A stretch of 64,000 bases of DNA from DASZIT01 sp036268775 (lineage in GTDB: Bacteria > Actinomycetota > Acidimicrobiia > Acidimicrobiales > RAAP-2), in NCBI GenBank assembly GCA_036268775.1, contig DATATM010000010.1:96455-160454 (forward strand), read 5' to 3'. Under the pieces are notes generated by a model. That model had not been told where the DNA came from. It saw only the letters and a program-made list of their open reading frames with translations, and did no database searches. Below, in pieces: positions 17,469-26,674 of the stretch (positions are counted from its first letter, which is position 1; each line of letters begins with the position of its first letter). The position numbers and the translations under genes are program-made.

Positions 17469-18443
17469 ATGATCGAGATCACCCACCACCGGATACCCAC
17501 CAACGGCATCGAACTCCACGTGGCCGAGAGCGGCCCGGCGGCGGGGCCACCGATCGTCCTCTGCCACGGCTTCCCCGAGCTCTGGTATTCCTGGCGCCAC
17601 CAGTTCGGCGCCCTGGCCGGGGCCGGATTCCGGGTGCTGGCCCCGGATCTGCGGGGCTACGGCGGGAGCACCCAGCCCCATGGTGACGTGTCCGCCTACG
17701 GGGCCGATCGGATCGCCGCCGACCTGGTTGGCCTGTTGGACCACTTCGGCTACGACCAGGCGGCCTTCTCCGGACACGACTGGGGGGCGATGGTGCTGTG
17801 GGAGATGGCCCGCACCCATCCCCAGCGGATGTCGTCGCTCTGCAACATGAGCGTTCCCTTTCTCCAGTCCCCCATGCCGCCGACGGAGATCTTCAACGCC
17901 ATCTTCGTCGACAAATTCTTCTACATGCTCTACTTCCAGCCGGTCGGGCCGGCCGAGAAGGAGTTGGAAGCCGACCCCCGGCACTTCTTGCGGAACATGC
18001 TGTGGGCGGCGTCCGGTGACGGACTGGGCGGCGGGAGTCTGACCCTCGACCTCCCGGCGGAAGGTACCGGTTTCCTCGATTCGCTGGCCGAGGCTCCGGA
18101 CGACCTCCCGAGATGGATCACCGAGGAGGATGTCGACGTCTACGCCGACGCCTTCAAGGCCAATGGCTTCTTCGGGCCGCTCAGCTACTACCGCAACATC
18201 GACGCCAACTGGCAGCGATCCCACGACATCCCCGCCTCCGACCTCGCCATGCCCACCGGATTCATCTCCGGCTCCGCCGACCCGGTGATCGCCATGACCC
18301 CCGGGGCGCTGGAGGCCATGGCCGAGGCCCTTCCCGACTTCCGGGGAACCACCCTCATCGAGGGAGCCGGGCACTGGGTGCAACAGGAACGGCCGGAGGA
18401 GACCAACGCCGCGCTGCTGGCCTTCCTCTCGTCGGTCAGCTGA
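17469..18443 (+). CDS. alpha/beta hydrolase, epoxide hydrolase-like
   Basis: A 324-residue alpha/beta-hydrolase: oxyanion motif HGFPELWYSWR (residues 34-44), the DLRGYGGST loop, nucleophile Asp in the GHDWGAMV elbow, a cap domain (about 140-240) and the catalytic His in GAGHWVQQERPEE. The Asp nucleophile and HGFPE are characteristic of soluble epoxide hydrolases; haloalkane dehalogenases usually differ at HGFPE. It starts 5 bases after the LLM monooxygenase stop, so the two are translationally coupled. Confidence 0.88.
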   Translation: MIEITHHRIPTNGIELHVAESGPAAGPPIVLCHGFPELWYSWRHQFGALAGAGFRVLAPDLRGYGGSTQPHGDVSAYGADRIAADLVGLLDHFGYDQAAFSGHDWGAMVLWEMARTHPQRMSSLCNMSVPFLQSPMPPTEIFNAIFVDKFFYMLYFQPVGPAEKELEADPRHFLRNMLWAASGDGLGGGSLTLDLPAEGTGFLDSLAEAPDDLPRWITEEDVDVYADAFKANGFFGPLSYYRNIDANWQRSHDIPASDLAMPTGFISGSADPVIAMTPGALEAMAEALPDFRGTTLIEGAGHWVQQERPEETNAALLAFLSSVS

Positions 18444-18445
18444 CG

Positions 18446-20050
18446 CTAGGCATCGGGCGCGGCGTCGCCGACCAACCCGCTGGCGAACTGCTCCGAGGTC
18501 ACCAGCTCGACCAGCATCCTGACCCCGAAGCCGGTACCCCCCTTGGTGAGATAACGGAGGTTCTCATCCGAGCGGGCCGGCCCGGCGATGTCGAGATGGG
18601 CCCAGGGCACGTCGCCCACGAACTCGCGGAGTAACAAGGCGGCGGAGATGCTGCCCGCCTGACCCGGCCGACCCACGTTCCGCATGTCGGCCACTTCGGA
18701 GTCGATGTGGTTCCGATAGTCGTCCGGAAGCGGGAGCGGCCACACCGGTTCCCCCGACCGCTCGCCGGCCGCTTCCACCTGTTCCATCAGATTTTCGTCA
18801 TTGCCGAGGAGCCCGGCGATCTCCTTCCCCAAGGCGACCACCGCGGCGCCGGTGAGGGTGGCCAGGTCCACGATGGCATCGGCGCCCGACTCCACCGCCA
18901 GCGAGAGCCCGTCCGCCAGTACCAGGCGACCCTCGGCATCGGTGTTGAGCACTTCGATGGTCTTCCCGTTCCGGGCGGTCAGGACATCGGACGGCTTGAT
19001 GGCCGTCCCACTCGGCATGTTCTCGGTCAACGGGGTGAACACCGTCACCCGGATGCGCGCCTTCAGGGCGGCGATGGCGTCCAGCGCGCACATCACCGCC
19101 GCCGCCCCACCCATGTCGGTCTTCATGGTCTCCATGCCGCCGGGCGTCTTCAGCGACAGTCCGCCGGAGTCGAAGGTGATCCCTTTCCCCACCAGCGCCA
19201 CATGCGGCGTCCGCCCCTCCACCACCAGAGGGTCGGACGGCAGGTACTCCGCCTTCACCAGCCGCGGCGGTTGGGCCGACCCCCGGGCCACCCCGAGCAG
19301 ACCGCCCAACTTCTCCTCGGCGATGCGCTCCTCGTCCCACACCTCGATGGAGATCTCCGGGACGTCCCCGAAGCGGTCGACAAACACCTGGGCGAATTTC
19401 TGGGGGGTCAAGGAGCTGGGGGGCTCGTTGATCAGATCCCGGGCCAGTGCCGTCGATTCCGCCACCCGGGCGCCCCGGGCGCAGCCGGCCCCGACCGACG
19501 CTTCCGCCTCCGGAGTTTCGACCACCAGCAGCAACCGCCCGAGCCCCTCCGGCGGTTCGGCGGTCCGGAAGGCGTCATAGCGATAGGAGGCGAGCAGGGC
19601 ACCCTCGGCGGCGGCGGCGCCCATCTGGTCCGGCGAGATGGCCACCTCCCGGGGGAGGAGAAAGGCCGCCGTCCCCCCCGAACCGGCGGCCCGAACGAAC
19701 GACGCCGCGGCTCGACGCAAGGTTTCCACCCCGGCGTCCCCCACCAGCTTGGCCGCCTCCCCGACCCCCACCAACACCGAGGCGGTGGGCGCCTGATCAT
19801 CGGAGGCCGACGACGGGTCCAGAAACGGGCTGGTGCCGGAAGCCAGGAACACCAGGGTCTGGCCCACCTTGCCGGTGAAGCCGTGCCGCTTACACCAGGC
19901 CGCATCCAGGACCACCGGGGCCGCCCCACCGGCGGGGGTGGCATCCACGGTCGCCCCCACCCGGGGGCCTTCGCCGCTGGCGAACACCGGGATCCCGACG
20001 GCCACCAGATCCTCGGGCAACCCCGTGGCTACAACGCACTCGATCTTCAC
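18446..20050 (-). CDS. pepA: leucyl aminopeptidase (M17)
   Basis: A 534-residue two-domain M17 aminopeptidase that removes N-terminal residues from peptides in the cytoplasm. The C-terminal catalytic domain shows GKGITFDSGGLSLK (metal-binding Lys and Asp), MKTDMGGAAAV and the signature NTDAEGRLVLADGL. The poorly conserved N-terminal domain begins MKIECVVATG. It starts at GTG 20050, overlapping the adenosyltransferase stop (GTGA). The stop is 2 bases from the convergent epoxide hydrolase stop. Confidence 0.95.
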   Translation of the reverse strand: MKIECVVATGLPEDLVAVGIPVFASGEGPRVGATVDATPAGGAAPVVLDAAWCKRHGFTGKVGQTLVFLASGTSPFLDPSSASDDQAPTASVLVGVGEAAKLVGDAGVETLRRAAASFVRAAGSGGTAAFLLPREVAISPDQMGAAAAEGALLASYRYDAFRTAEPPEGLGRLLLVVETPEAEASVGAGCARGARVAESTALARDLINEPPSSLTPQKFAQVFVDRFGDVPEISIEVWDEERIAEEKLGGLLGVARGSAQPPRLVKAEYLPSDPLVVEGRTPHVALVGKGITFDSGGLSLKTPGGMETMKTDMGGAAAVMCALDAIAALKARIRVTVFTPLTENMPSGTAIKPSDVLTARNGKTIEVLNTDAEGRLVLADGLSLAVESGADAIVDLATLTGAAVVALGKEIAGLLGNDENLMEQVEAAGERSGEPVWPLPLPDDYRNHIDSEVADMRNVGRPGQAGSISAALLLREFVGDVPWAHLDIAGPARSDENLRYLTKGGTGFGVRMLVELVTSEQFASGLVGDAAPDA

Positions 20051-20691
20051 GCCCGCTCCTCTTGATCGTCACCTGCCGCCTCGGTGGCGGTCTCCTGGTG
20101 GCTCTGGCTTCCTGATGTCCGAGAGGTCGTCTTCCCCCGGCGCCTCCGGGCCGACCCCCGGGCCAACAGATGCTCCTCCCCTTCGGTCCAGCGGGCCATC
20201 GCCCACAACAGGTCGGAGAGCCGGTTGAGGTACTGGCCCACCAATGAGCCGTCGACCGGATCCGACACCGTCAGCCGTTCGGCCCGGCGCACGATGGTGC
20301 GGGCCAGATCCAGCGCCGCCGACACCCGGGTGGCGCCCGGAACCACGAACTCGGCAGGCATCTCGAACCGCTCGATGAGGTTGTCGATGTGGGCCTCGAG
20401 GGCCGCCACCATCTCGGAGGTGACCAGGGTCGTCCCCCCCACCAGCTTCGCCCGCTTGGAGGGGTCGGTCGCCACCTCGGCCATGAGCACATAAAGGTCC
20501 CGTTCCAGGCCGATCAGGAGGGTGTCGAGCTCGGATCCGGCTTCCGCCTCGGCCCGGGCCACCCCCATCGACGCCTGGGCTTCGTCCACCGCCCCGTTGA
20601 TCTGCATGATCACGGAGTCCTTGGGCACCCGTCCGCCGTAGAGGAGTCCGGTGGTGCCGTCGTCTCCGGTCTTCGTATAGATCTTCAACAT
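20047..20691 (-). CDS. pduO: ATP:cob(I)alamin adenosyltransferase, PduO type
   Basis: Adenosylates cob(I)alamin to make coenzyme B12. The N-terminus MLKIYTKTGDDGTTGLLYGG is the ATP-binding P-loop-like region of PduO enzymes; NGAVDEAQASMGVARAEA and the helix with RRAERLTVSDPVDGSLVGQYLNRLSD complete the five-helix bundle. The last 35 residues are a charged, disordered tail (SARRRRGKTTSRTSGSQ). ATG 20691 is preferred over the codon at 20697. Its product could serve the mutase at 10358. It diverges from metH, which uses methylcobalamin. It shares an operon with pepA through a 4-base overlap. Confidence 0.92.
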   Translation of the reverse strand: MLKIYTKTGDDGTTGLLYGGRVPKDSVIMQINGAVDEAQASMGVARAEAEAGSELDTLLIGLERDLYVLMAEVATDPSKRAKLVGGTTLVTSEMVAALEAHIDNLIERFEMPAEFVVPGATRVSAALDLARTIVRRAERLTVSDPVDGSLVGQYLNRLSDLLWAMARWTEGEEHLLARGSARRRRGKTTSRTSGSQSHQETATEAAGDDQEERA

Positions 20692-20764
20692 GCCCACGTC
20701 ACCGAGGGAATGCTAAGCGATCTCGGCTGTCGGCCAGGCTGAAGGCCGGTATCCTTTGTGGACC

Positions 20765-23700
20765 ATGACCAAGAGCGCCCCCTCGGATTCCAGCTACCTT
20801 CGCGCCATCTCCGAGCGGGTGGTCATCTTCGACGGCGCCATGGGCACCAATCTCCAGCTGGCCGACCTGACCGCCGACGACTTCGGCGGCCCCGACCTGG
20901 AAGGGTGCAACGAGCTCCTGGTCATCACCCGACCCGACGCCGTCGACCGGGTCCATCGGTCGTTCTTCGAGGTCGGCTGCGACGTGGTGGAGACCGACAC
21001 CTTCGGGGCCTTCAGCCCGGTGTTGGCCGAGTACGGCCAGGCCCATCGGGTCCATGAGCTGAACCTGGCCGCCGCCACCCTGGCCCGTCAAGCCGCCGAC
21101 GACTTCTCCACCCCGGACCGCCCCCGCTGGGTGGCCGGCAGCATCGGGCCCGGGACCAAGTTCCCCACCCTCGGCCAGATCCGGTACGCCGACCTGCGGG
21201 ACGCCTACCAGGAGCAGGCCACCGGGCTCCTGGAGGGGCGGGTCGATCTGATCGTCATCGAGACCGTCTTCGACCTCCTTCAGGCCAAAGCCGCCATCAA
21301 CGGTGCCCGCCGGGCGATGGCGGCAGCCGGCCGGCAAGTGCCCATCCAGGTCCAGGTCACCATCGAGCTGACCGGCACCATGCTGCCCGGCACCGAGATC
21401 GGCGCGGCGCTCTGTGCCCTCGAGGCCATGGACATCGACCTCATCGGCCTCAACTGCGCCACCGGCCCGTCGGAGATGTTCGAGCCCTTGCGCCATCTCA
21501 CCGCCCACGCCTCCATCCCGGTGAGCTGCCTCCCCAACGCCGGGCTGCCCTCGGTGGTGGACGGGGCCATGCACTACGACCTGACGCCCGACCAGCTGGC
21601 CGAGTTCCACCGCCAGTTCGTGAGCGAGCTCGGGGTCTCGGTGATCGGCGGTTGCTGTGGCACCCTCCCGGCCCACCTGTCAGCGGTGGTGGAGGCCTGC
21701 GCCGACCTCACCCCGGCCGCCCGGACTCCGGAGCCGGAGCCGGGTTCGGCTTCCATCTACACCGCGGTCCCCTTCACCCAGGACGCCTCGGTCCTGGTGA
21801 TCGGCGAGCGGACCAACGCCAACGGATCGAAGCGGTTCCGCGAGGCGATGCTGGAAAAGGACTGGGACACCTGCGTGGCCATGGCCCGCGACCAGGTGAA
21901 GGAAGGCTCCCACCTCATCGATGTCTGCGTCGACTACGTCGGCGCCGACGGGGTGGCCGACATGGAAGAGGTGGCCTCCCGCTTCGCCACCCAGTCCACC
22001 GCGCCGCTGATGGTCGACTCCACCGAAGCGCCGGTGGTGGAGACCGCCCTGTCGTGGATCGGGGGGCGGGCGGTCATCAACTCGGTCAACCTCGAAGACG
22101 GGGACGACCCGAGCACCCGCTTCCACAAGGTCCTCACCTTGGCCAAGGAGTTCGGTGCCGCGGTGGTCTGCACCTGCATCGACACCGACGGCCAGGCCCG
22201 GACCGCCGATTGGAAGTTCCGGGCGGCCAAGGCCATCTACGACATTGCCACCGAGCGTTACGGGCTGCGAGCTTCCGACCTCCTCTTCGACCCCTTGGCC
22301 CTCCCTCTCTCCACCGGCATGGAGGAGAGCCGGCGTGACGGCATCGAGACCATCGAGGGCATCCGCCGGATCAAGGCCGAGCTTCCCGGCGTTTACACCG
22401 TGTTCGGTTTGTCGAATGTGTCCTTCGGGCTCAACCCGGCGGCCCGCCAAGTCCTCAATTCGGTCTTCCTCCACGAGTGCGTGGAAGCCGGGCTGGATGC
22501 CGCCATCGTCCACGCCTCCAAGATCCTTCCCCTCTCGAAGGTCGACGAGCGGGCCCGGGAAGTCTGCCTCGACCTCATCTACGACCGCCGCCGAGAAGGC
22601 TACGACCCCTTGACCGAGCTCTTGGAGCTGTTCGAAGGGGCGTCGACCTTCTCGGTCACCACCACCGAGGACCGGTCGGGGTGGCCCGTCGAGCAACGCC
22701 TCGAGCACCGGATCATCGACGGCGACCGCAATGGTCTCGAAGCTGACCTCGACGAGGCCATGGCCGCCGGCATGGCCCCGCTGGCCATCGTGAACGACAT
22801 GCTGTTGGCGGGGATGAAGACGGTGGGCGAGCTGTTCGGAGCCGGGGAGATGCAGCTGCCCTTCGTGCTCGGCTCCGCCGAGACGATGAAGACGGCGGTG
22901 GCCTACCTCGAGCCGCACATGGAGAAGACCGACCAAGGCGGCAAGGGCACCATGGTGCTGGCCACCGTCAAAGGCGATGTCCACGACATCGGCAAGAATC
23001 TGGTCGACATCATCCTGACCAACAACGGCTACACGGTGAAGAACCTCGGCATCAAGGTGGGGATCGCCGACATGGTCAACGCCCTGGAGGAGTTCGAGGC
23101 CGACGCCATCGGCATGAGCGGTCTGCTGGTGAAGTCGACCCTGATCATGCGGGACAACCTCGACGAGCTCAACCGCCGGGGCCTGTCGAACATCCCGGTG
23201 ATCCTGGGCGGGGCGGCCCTGACCCGCACCTACGTCGAGCGGGACCTCCGGGAGGTCTACGAGGGCCGGCTGTTCTACGGCAAGGACGCCTTCGAGGGCC
23301 TGCGCACCATGGACAGACTGGTGGAGATCACCAAGACCGGCGAGGACGACCCGGAGTTCGGTCGCGCCATCGGCGGACGGAACCTCGGGCCCCGCAAGAG
23401 CGAGCAGCGCAAGCAGAAGGCCAAGGAGGCCCTCGAGCGGGGCGACGTGCTCCCGACCCGGTCCCCGACGGTGGCGGCCGACAACCCGTTGTTCACCCCC
23501 CCGTTCGTCGGCAGCCGGATCGCCAAGGGCATCGCCATCGACGACATCGCCGCCTACATCAACGAGACCGCCCTGTTCCGCAACCAGTGGGGCTACCGCC
23601 CGGAGGGCGGCGAGGACGACGGGGCCTTCAAGGACCGGGTCCGGTCGCTGCTCCGGTCGCGGCTGGCCGAAGCCAAGGCGGAACAACTCCTGGTCCCCCA

Positions 23701-24274
23701 AGTCGCCTGGGGCCACTTCGCCGCCAACGCCGACGGGAACGACCTGGTCATCTTCAAGGACGAGTCGCGCTCCTCGGAGTGGATGCGGTTCAGCTTCCCC
23801 CGGCAGGTCGAAGATCCCTTCCTCTGCATCAGCGACTTCTTCCGGACGGTCGACTCCGGAGAAGAGGACTTCGCCAGCTTCCAGGTGGTGACCATGGGTC
23901 GCCGGGTGTCGGAGGAGACGGCCCGGCTCTTCGCCGCCGACGAATACCAGAACTACCTCTACCTCCACGGCCTCGGGGTGGAGATGGCCGAGTCCCTGGC
24001 CGAATACTGGCACCACCGGATCCGGGAGGAGCTCGGCTTCGACAACGAGGACGGACCCTCGCTGGCCGGCCTGTTCCGCCAGAAGTACCGGGGCGGACGG
24101 TACTCCTGGGGCTATCCGGCCTGTCCGGATCTGGAGGACAATGCCAAAGTCGTGGAGCTGCTGGGTGCCGACCGGATCGGCGTGGAGGTCAGCGAGGGGT
24201 TCCAGCTCCACCCGGAGCAGTCCACCACCGCCATCATCTGTCATCACCCGCAAGCCAAGTACTTCGTGGCCTAG
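20765..24274 (+). CDS. metH: cobalamin-dependent methionine synthase
   Basis: A 1169-residue four-module enzyme that transfers methyl from methyltetrahydrofolate to homocysteine. Modules in order: homocysteine-binding barrel with zinc cysteines in GLNCATGPSEM and IGGCCGTLP; pterin-binding barrel (GERTNANGSKRFREAM); B12 module with VKGDVHDIGKNLVDI, whose His is the lower cobalt ligand; and the C-terminal AdoMet-activation domain (RYSWGYPACPD). ATG 20765 is chosen over GTG 20756. Only 73 bases separate it from pduO, and I see no cobalamin riboswitch there. TATCCT at 20751 could be a -10 element with a very short leader. Confidence 0.97.
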   Translation: MTKSAPSDSSYLRAISERVVIFDGAMGTNLQLADLTADDFGGPDLEGCNELLVITRPDAVDRVHRSFFEVGCDVVETDTFGAFSPVLAEYGQAHRVHELNLAAATLARQAADDFSTPDRPRWVAGSIGPGTKFPTLGQIRYADLRDAYQEQATGLLEGRVDLIVIETVFDLLQAKAAINGARRAMAAAGRQVPIQVQVTIELTGTMLPGTEIGAALCALEAMDIDLIGLNCATGPSEMFEPLRHLTAHASIPVSCLPNAGLPSVVDGAMHYDLTPDQLAEFHRQFVSELGVSVIGGCCGTLPAHLSAVVEACADLTPAARTPEPEPGSASIYTAVPFTQDASVLVIGERTNANGSKRFREAMLEKDWDTCVAMARDQVKEGSHLIDVCVDYVGADGVADMEEVASRFATQSTAPLMVDSTEAPVVETALSWIGGRAVINSVNLEDGDDPSTRFHKVLTLAKEFGAAVVCTCIDTDGQARTADWKFRAAKAIYDIATERYGLRASDLLFDPLALPLSTGMEESRRDGIETIEGIRRIKAELPGVYTVFGLSNVSFGLNPAARQVLNSVFLHECVEAGLDAAIVHASKILPLSKVDERAREVCLDLIYDRRREGYDPLTELLELFEGASTFSVTTTEDRSGWPVEQRLEHRIIDGDRNGLEADLDEAMAAGMAPLAIVNDMLLAGMKTVGELFGAGEMQLPFVLGSAETMKTAVAYLEPHMEKTDQGGKGTMVLATVKGDVHDIGKNLVDIILTNNGYTVKNLGIKVGIADMVNALEEFEADAIGMSGLLVKSTLIMRDNLDELNRRGLSNIPVILGGAALTRTYVERDLREVYEGRLFYGKDAFEGLRTMDRLVEITKTGEDDPEFGRAIGGRNLGPRKSEQRKQKAKEALERGDVLPTRSPTVAADNPLFTPPFVGSRIAKGIAIDDIAAYINETALFRNQWGYRPEGGEDDGAFKDRVRSLLRSRLAEAKAEQLLVPQVAWGHFAANADGNDLVIFKDESRSSEWMRFSFPRQVEDPFLCISDFFRTVDSGEEDFASFQVVTMGRRVSEETARLFAADEYQNYLYLHGLGVEMAESLAEYWHHRIREELGFDNEDGPSLAGLFRQKYRGGRYSWGYPACPDLEDNAKVVELLGADRIGVEVSEGFQLHPEQSTTAIICHHPQAKYFVA

Positions 24275-24285
24275 GGACTCCGTCA

Positions 24286-25911
24286 TTGAGATCTGACCGA
24301 CCGGGGCCGGCAACTCCCGGGTTCGCAAGGTTGGTGGTGGCTCTGGTGTCCCTGGCCACCTCGGCGGCAGTGCTGCCGTTCGGGATGTTGGGGGCCCCGG
24401 CGGCCGGAGCCGCCGGGGGCCCGACGACCACCAGCTACCCGCCCATCGCCACGGTGATGATCCAGAGCCCGCTGCCCAACTTCACCGTGGGCGCCCCGGG
24501 CCCGACCAACGGTCCGTTGACCGCCGCCGAGTTGGGGGCGCTGTCAACCAACCCCCAGCAGGCGGAGTCCCAGTTCAACCGATTGGCCACCCAGAAGGGG
24601 TTCGGGGCCTATCTCCGGCTCTGGACCGACGCCAATGGTCCCGGGAAGGGGGCCAATGACATCGTCGTCACCCTCTATCGCATTCCGAACTTGCCGGACG
24701 CCGCCTCGTTCGCCTCCGGGTCCCAGCAGCCCTACCAGCAGCCGGGGGCGGCGACCAGTTTTTCCGTGCCCAGCATTCCCGGCGCCCACGGCTACACCGT
24801 TTCCATCTCCTCACCGAGCCAGGTGACCGAGCAGGTGGTGCTGTTCCGGACCGGGCCCTACGTGGCCATCGTCCAGCTGGCGTCGTCGGTGGCGGCCACC
24901 AATCCGGCGTCACTCAATCCGTCCGATGCCATCAGCGTCAGCTTTCAGCAGTACACCGCTGCCCTTCACGCCGCCGGCACCCCGACCAGCGGGACTCCGT
25001 CGGGGACGCCGTCCACCGCCAAGTCCGGCAGCCTGCTTCCGCCGGTGCTGGCCATCATCGGCGGTCTGGTGGTGTTGGCGGCGGTTGCCTGGCTGGCCGC
25101 CGGCCCGCCGCGGGAGCGGCGGCGGCGTCGACGGGCCATCGGGTTGGGGGTGCCTCGGGTCTCCCATGACGCCGGCGCCGCTCTCCCCATCGACGTCCCC
25201 TCGGCCGACCCCCGCCCGGTCCGCCTGGCCCGCGGGCCGGTGATTCGGGTGGTCGAGGTCGAACCGGCGACCGGAGAGCCGAAGGCGGTACCGGCCACCC
25301 GGATGAACCCGGCGCCCGCCCCGCCCGAAGCCGAGCCGGTGCCCACCTCGGAGGCGGTGCTGAAACCGGCTCCGGTGCTGGATCCGGAGCCAGAACCGGA
25401 TCCGCCGTCGGAACCGGTGTTCTCCCCGGAGCCGGCCTTCGAGTCGGAGCCGGTGTTCGACCCCGGCCGGGAGCCGGCCTTCGAAGCGGCGGTCGAGCCG
25501 GAGATCGAGGCAGCCGACGCCTGGTTGGCGGGCCAACGGTGGTCGGACCCCGAACCGGTGGCCGGTCCGTTGTACGAGTCGATGGCGGAGCCGGACCTGG
25601 AGGAACTGGAACTCGCCGAGTCGGCGCTGGCGGACCTGGCGGCGATGGAACTGGCGGAGTTGGCCGGCCCGGTGGCGTCGGTGCCGGAATCCGCCACCGG
25701 GCAGCCGGCCGTGATCCCCACCGCCGGAGAGCGGGGGCTGGCTTCCAACGGCTCCGGATCCCCGGCCACCCCCATCGATCAGATCGAACCGCCCCCGGAA
25801 GGGACCCCCGCCGGCTGGCTGCGTGACCCCTCAGGCTCGGGCGACGTGGTCCGCTACTGGGACGGCCAGGCCTGGACTTCCCATGTGGCCACCCGGGCGA
25901 TCAAGCACTGA
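24286..25911 (+). CDS. membrane-anchored protein with acidic/Pro-rich region and C-terminal DUF2510 domain
   Basis: About 541 residues. From TTG 24286, which follows the metH stop closely, the N-terminus is a signal peptide (FARLVVALVSLATSAAVLP, then APAAGAAG). An extracytoplasmic Ser/Pro/Gly-rich domain of about 200 residues follows, then a transmembrane helix (LLPPVLAIIGGLVVLAAVAW, about 252-271) with a stop-transfer RERRRRRR. The cytoplasmic part has many Glu-Pro/Asp-Pro repeats and ends in PAGWLRDPSGSGDVVRYWDG, a DUF2510 signature. Function unknown. The start codon is inferred because no ATG precedes the signal peptide. Confidence 0.75.
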   Translation: MRSDRPGPATPGFARLVVALVSLATSAAVLPFGMLGAPAAGAAGGPTTTSYPPIATVMIQSPLPNFTVGAPGPTNGPLTAAELGALSTNPQQAESQFNRLATQKGFGAYLRLWTDANGPGKGANDIVVTLYRIPNLPDAASFASGSQQPYQQPGAATSFSVPSIPGAHGYTVSISSPSQVTEQVVLFRTGPYVAIVQLASSVAATNPASLNPSDAISVSFQQYTAALHAAGTPTSGTPSGTPSTAKSGSLLPPVLAIIGGLVVLAAVAWLAAGPPRERRRRRRAIGLGVPRVSHDAGAALPIDVPSADPRPVRLARGPVIRVVEVEPATGEPKAVPATRMNPAPAPPEAEPVPTSEAVLKPAPVLDPEPEPDPPSEPVFSPEPAFESEPVFDPGREPAFEAAVEPEIEAADAWLAGQRWSDPEPVAGPLYESMAEPDLEELELAESALADLAAMELAELAGPVASVPESATGQPAVIPTAGERGLASNGSGSPATPIDQIEPPPEGTPAGWLRDPSGSGDVVRYWDGQAWTSHVATRAIKH

Positions 25912-25938
25912 CCGAGCGCCAGTCGCCCAACCGCGGGG

Positions 25939-26664
25939 TCAGAGCGCCAGCGTGGCGCCGCCGTCCACCACCACCGCCGCCCCGTTGATGAAGCCGGCCG
26001 GCTGCGAGCAGAGGAACGCCACCACCTGGCCGAAATCGGCCGGGTCGCCCATCGGTCCCGAGCCACCCAATTCCTTCATGCGGTCAGTGGCATGCGCCCC
26101 CGGACAGGCGACGTTCAGGGTGATCCCGCTCTGTTCGGCGGCCAGGTCCTGAGCCGCCGTCTTCGCCCACGCCCAGAGGCCGACCCGAGCGGTGTTGGAC
26201 AACGCCAACGCCGGCAGCGGTTGCACCACCGAGTAGGAGGCGATGCAGCAGATCCGTCCCCAGCCGCGTGGGCGCATGACCGGAACCGCCGCCTGGACCA
26301 GCCGGATCGACGCTCGCAGATTCAGGTTGAGCGCCCCGTCGAGCTGCTCGTCGGTGACGTCGAGCGAATGGGCGGGAGGCGGTCCTCCGGCATTGGCCAC
26401 CGCGATGTCCACCCCGCCGAAGTGGTCGACCGCGGCACCGACCAGCGCCGCCGGCACCTCGGCATCGCCGATGTCCCCGACCACGGTGACGACCTCGGCC
26501 CCGGAGGCCCGCAGCGATTCCGCCGCCGACAGGAGGGCATCCTTCCCCCGCGACGACAGCACCAGTCGCACCCCTTCGGCGGCCAACGCCTGGGCGGTGG
26601 CGAACCCCAGCCCGCGGGAGGCGGCGGCTACCACCGCCACCTTGCCGTCAAGACCCAGATCCAC
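25939..26664 (-). CDS. atypical short-chain dehydrogenase/reductase (YxxxK replaced by SxxxR)
   Basis: About 241 residues with the NAD(P)-binding AAASRGLGFATAQALA near the N-terminus, NAGGPPP and SYSVVQPLPALALSNTARVG. The catalytic Tyr-x-x-x-Lys is replaced by Ser156-x-x-x-Arg160 (SNTAR), seen in a divergent 3-oxoacyl-reductase-like SDR group. GTG 26664 is preferred; it lies 10 bases after the M24 peptidase stop. Last gene of the lpd-E2-lipBA operon. The altered catalytic residues make ordinary reductase chemistry uncertain. Confidence 0.8.
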   Translation of the reverse strand: MDLGLDGKVAVVAAASRGLGFATAQALAAEGVRLVLSSRGKDALLSAAESLRASGAEVVTVVGDIGDAEVPAALVGAAVDHFGGVDIAVANAGGPPPAHSLDVTDEQLDGALNLNLRASIRLVQAAVPVMRPRGWGRICCIASYSVVQPLPALALSNTARVGLWAWAKTAAQDLAAEQSGITLNVACPGAHATDRMKELGGSGPMGDPADFGQVVAFLCSQPAGFINGAAVVVDGGATLAL

Positions 26665-26674
26665 CTGCCTTCCC

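Noticed and set aside
20692..20764. Cobalamin riboswitch upstream of metH
   Set aside because: The 73-base gap is too short and has no recognisable B12 box.
21680..24328. 882-codon open frame antisense to metH
   Set aside because: It is a high-GC shadow with Gly/Val/His/Asp-rich composition, no motifs, and lies entirely opposite a motif-rich metH.
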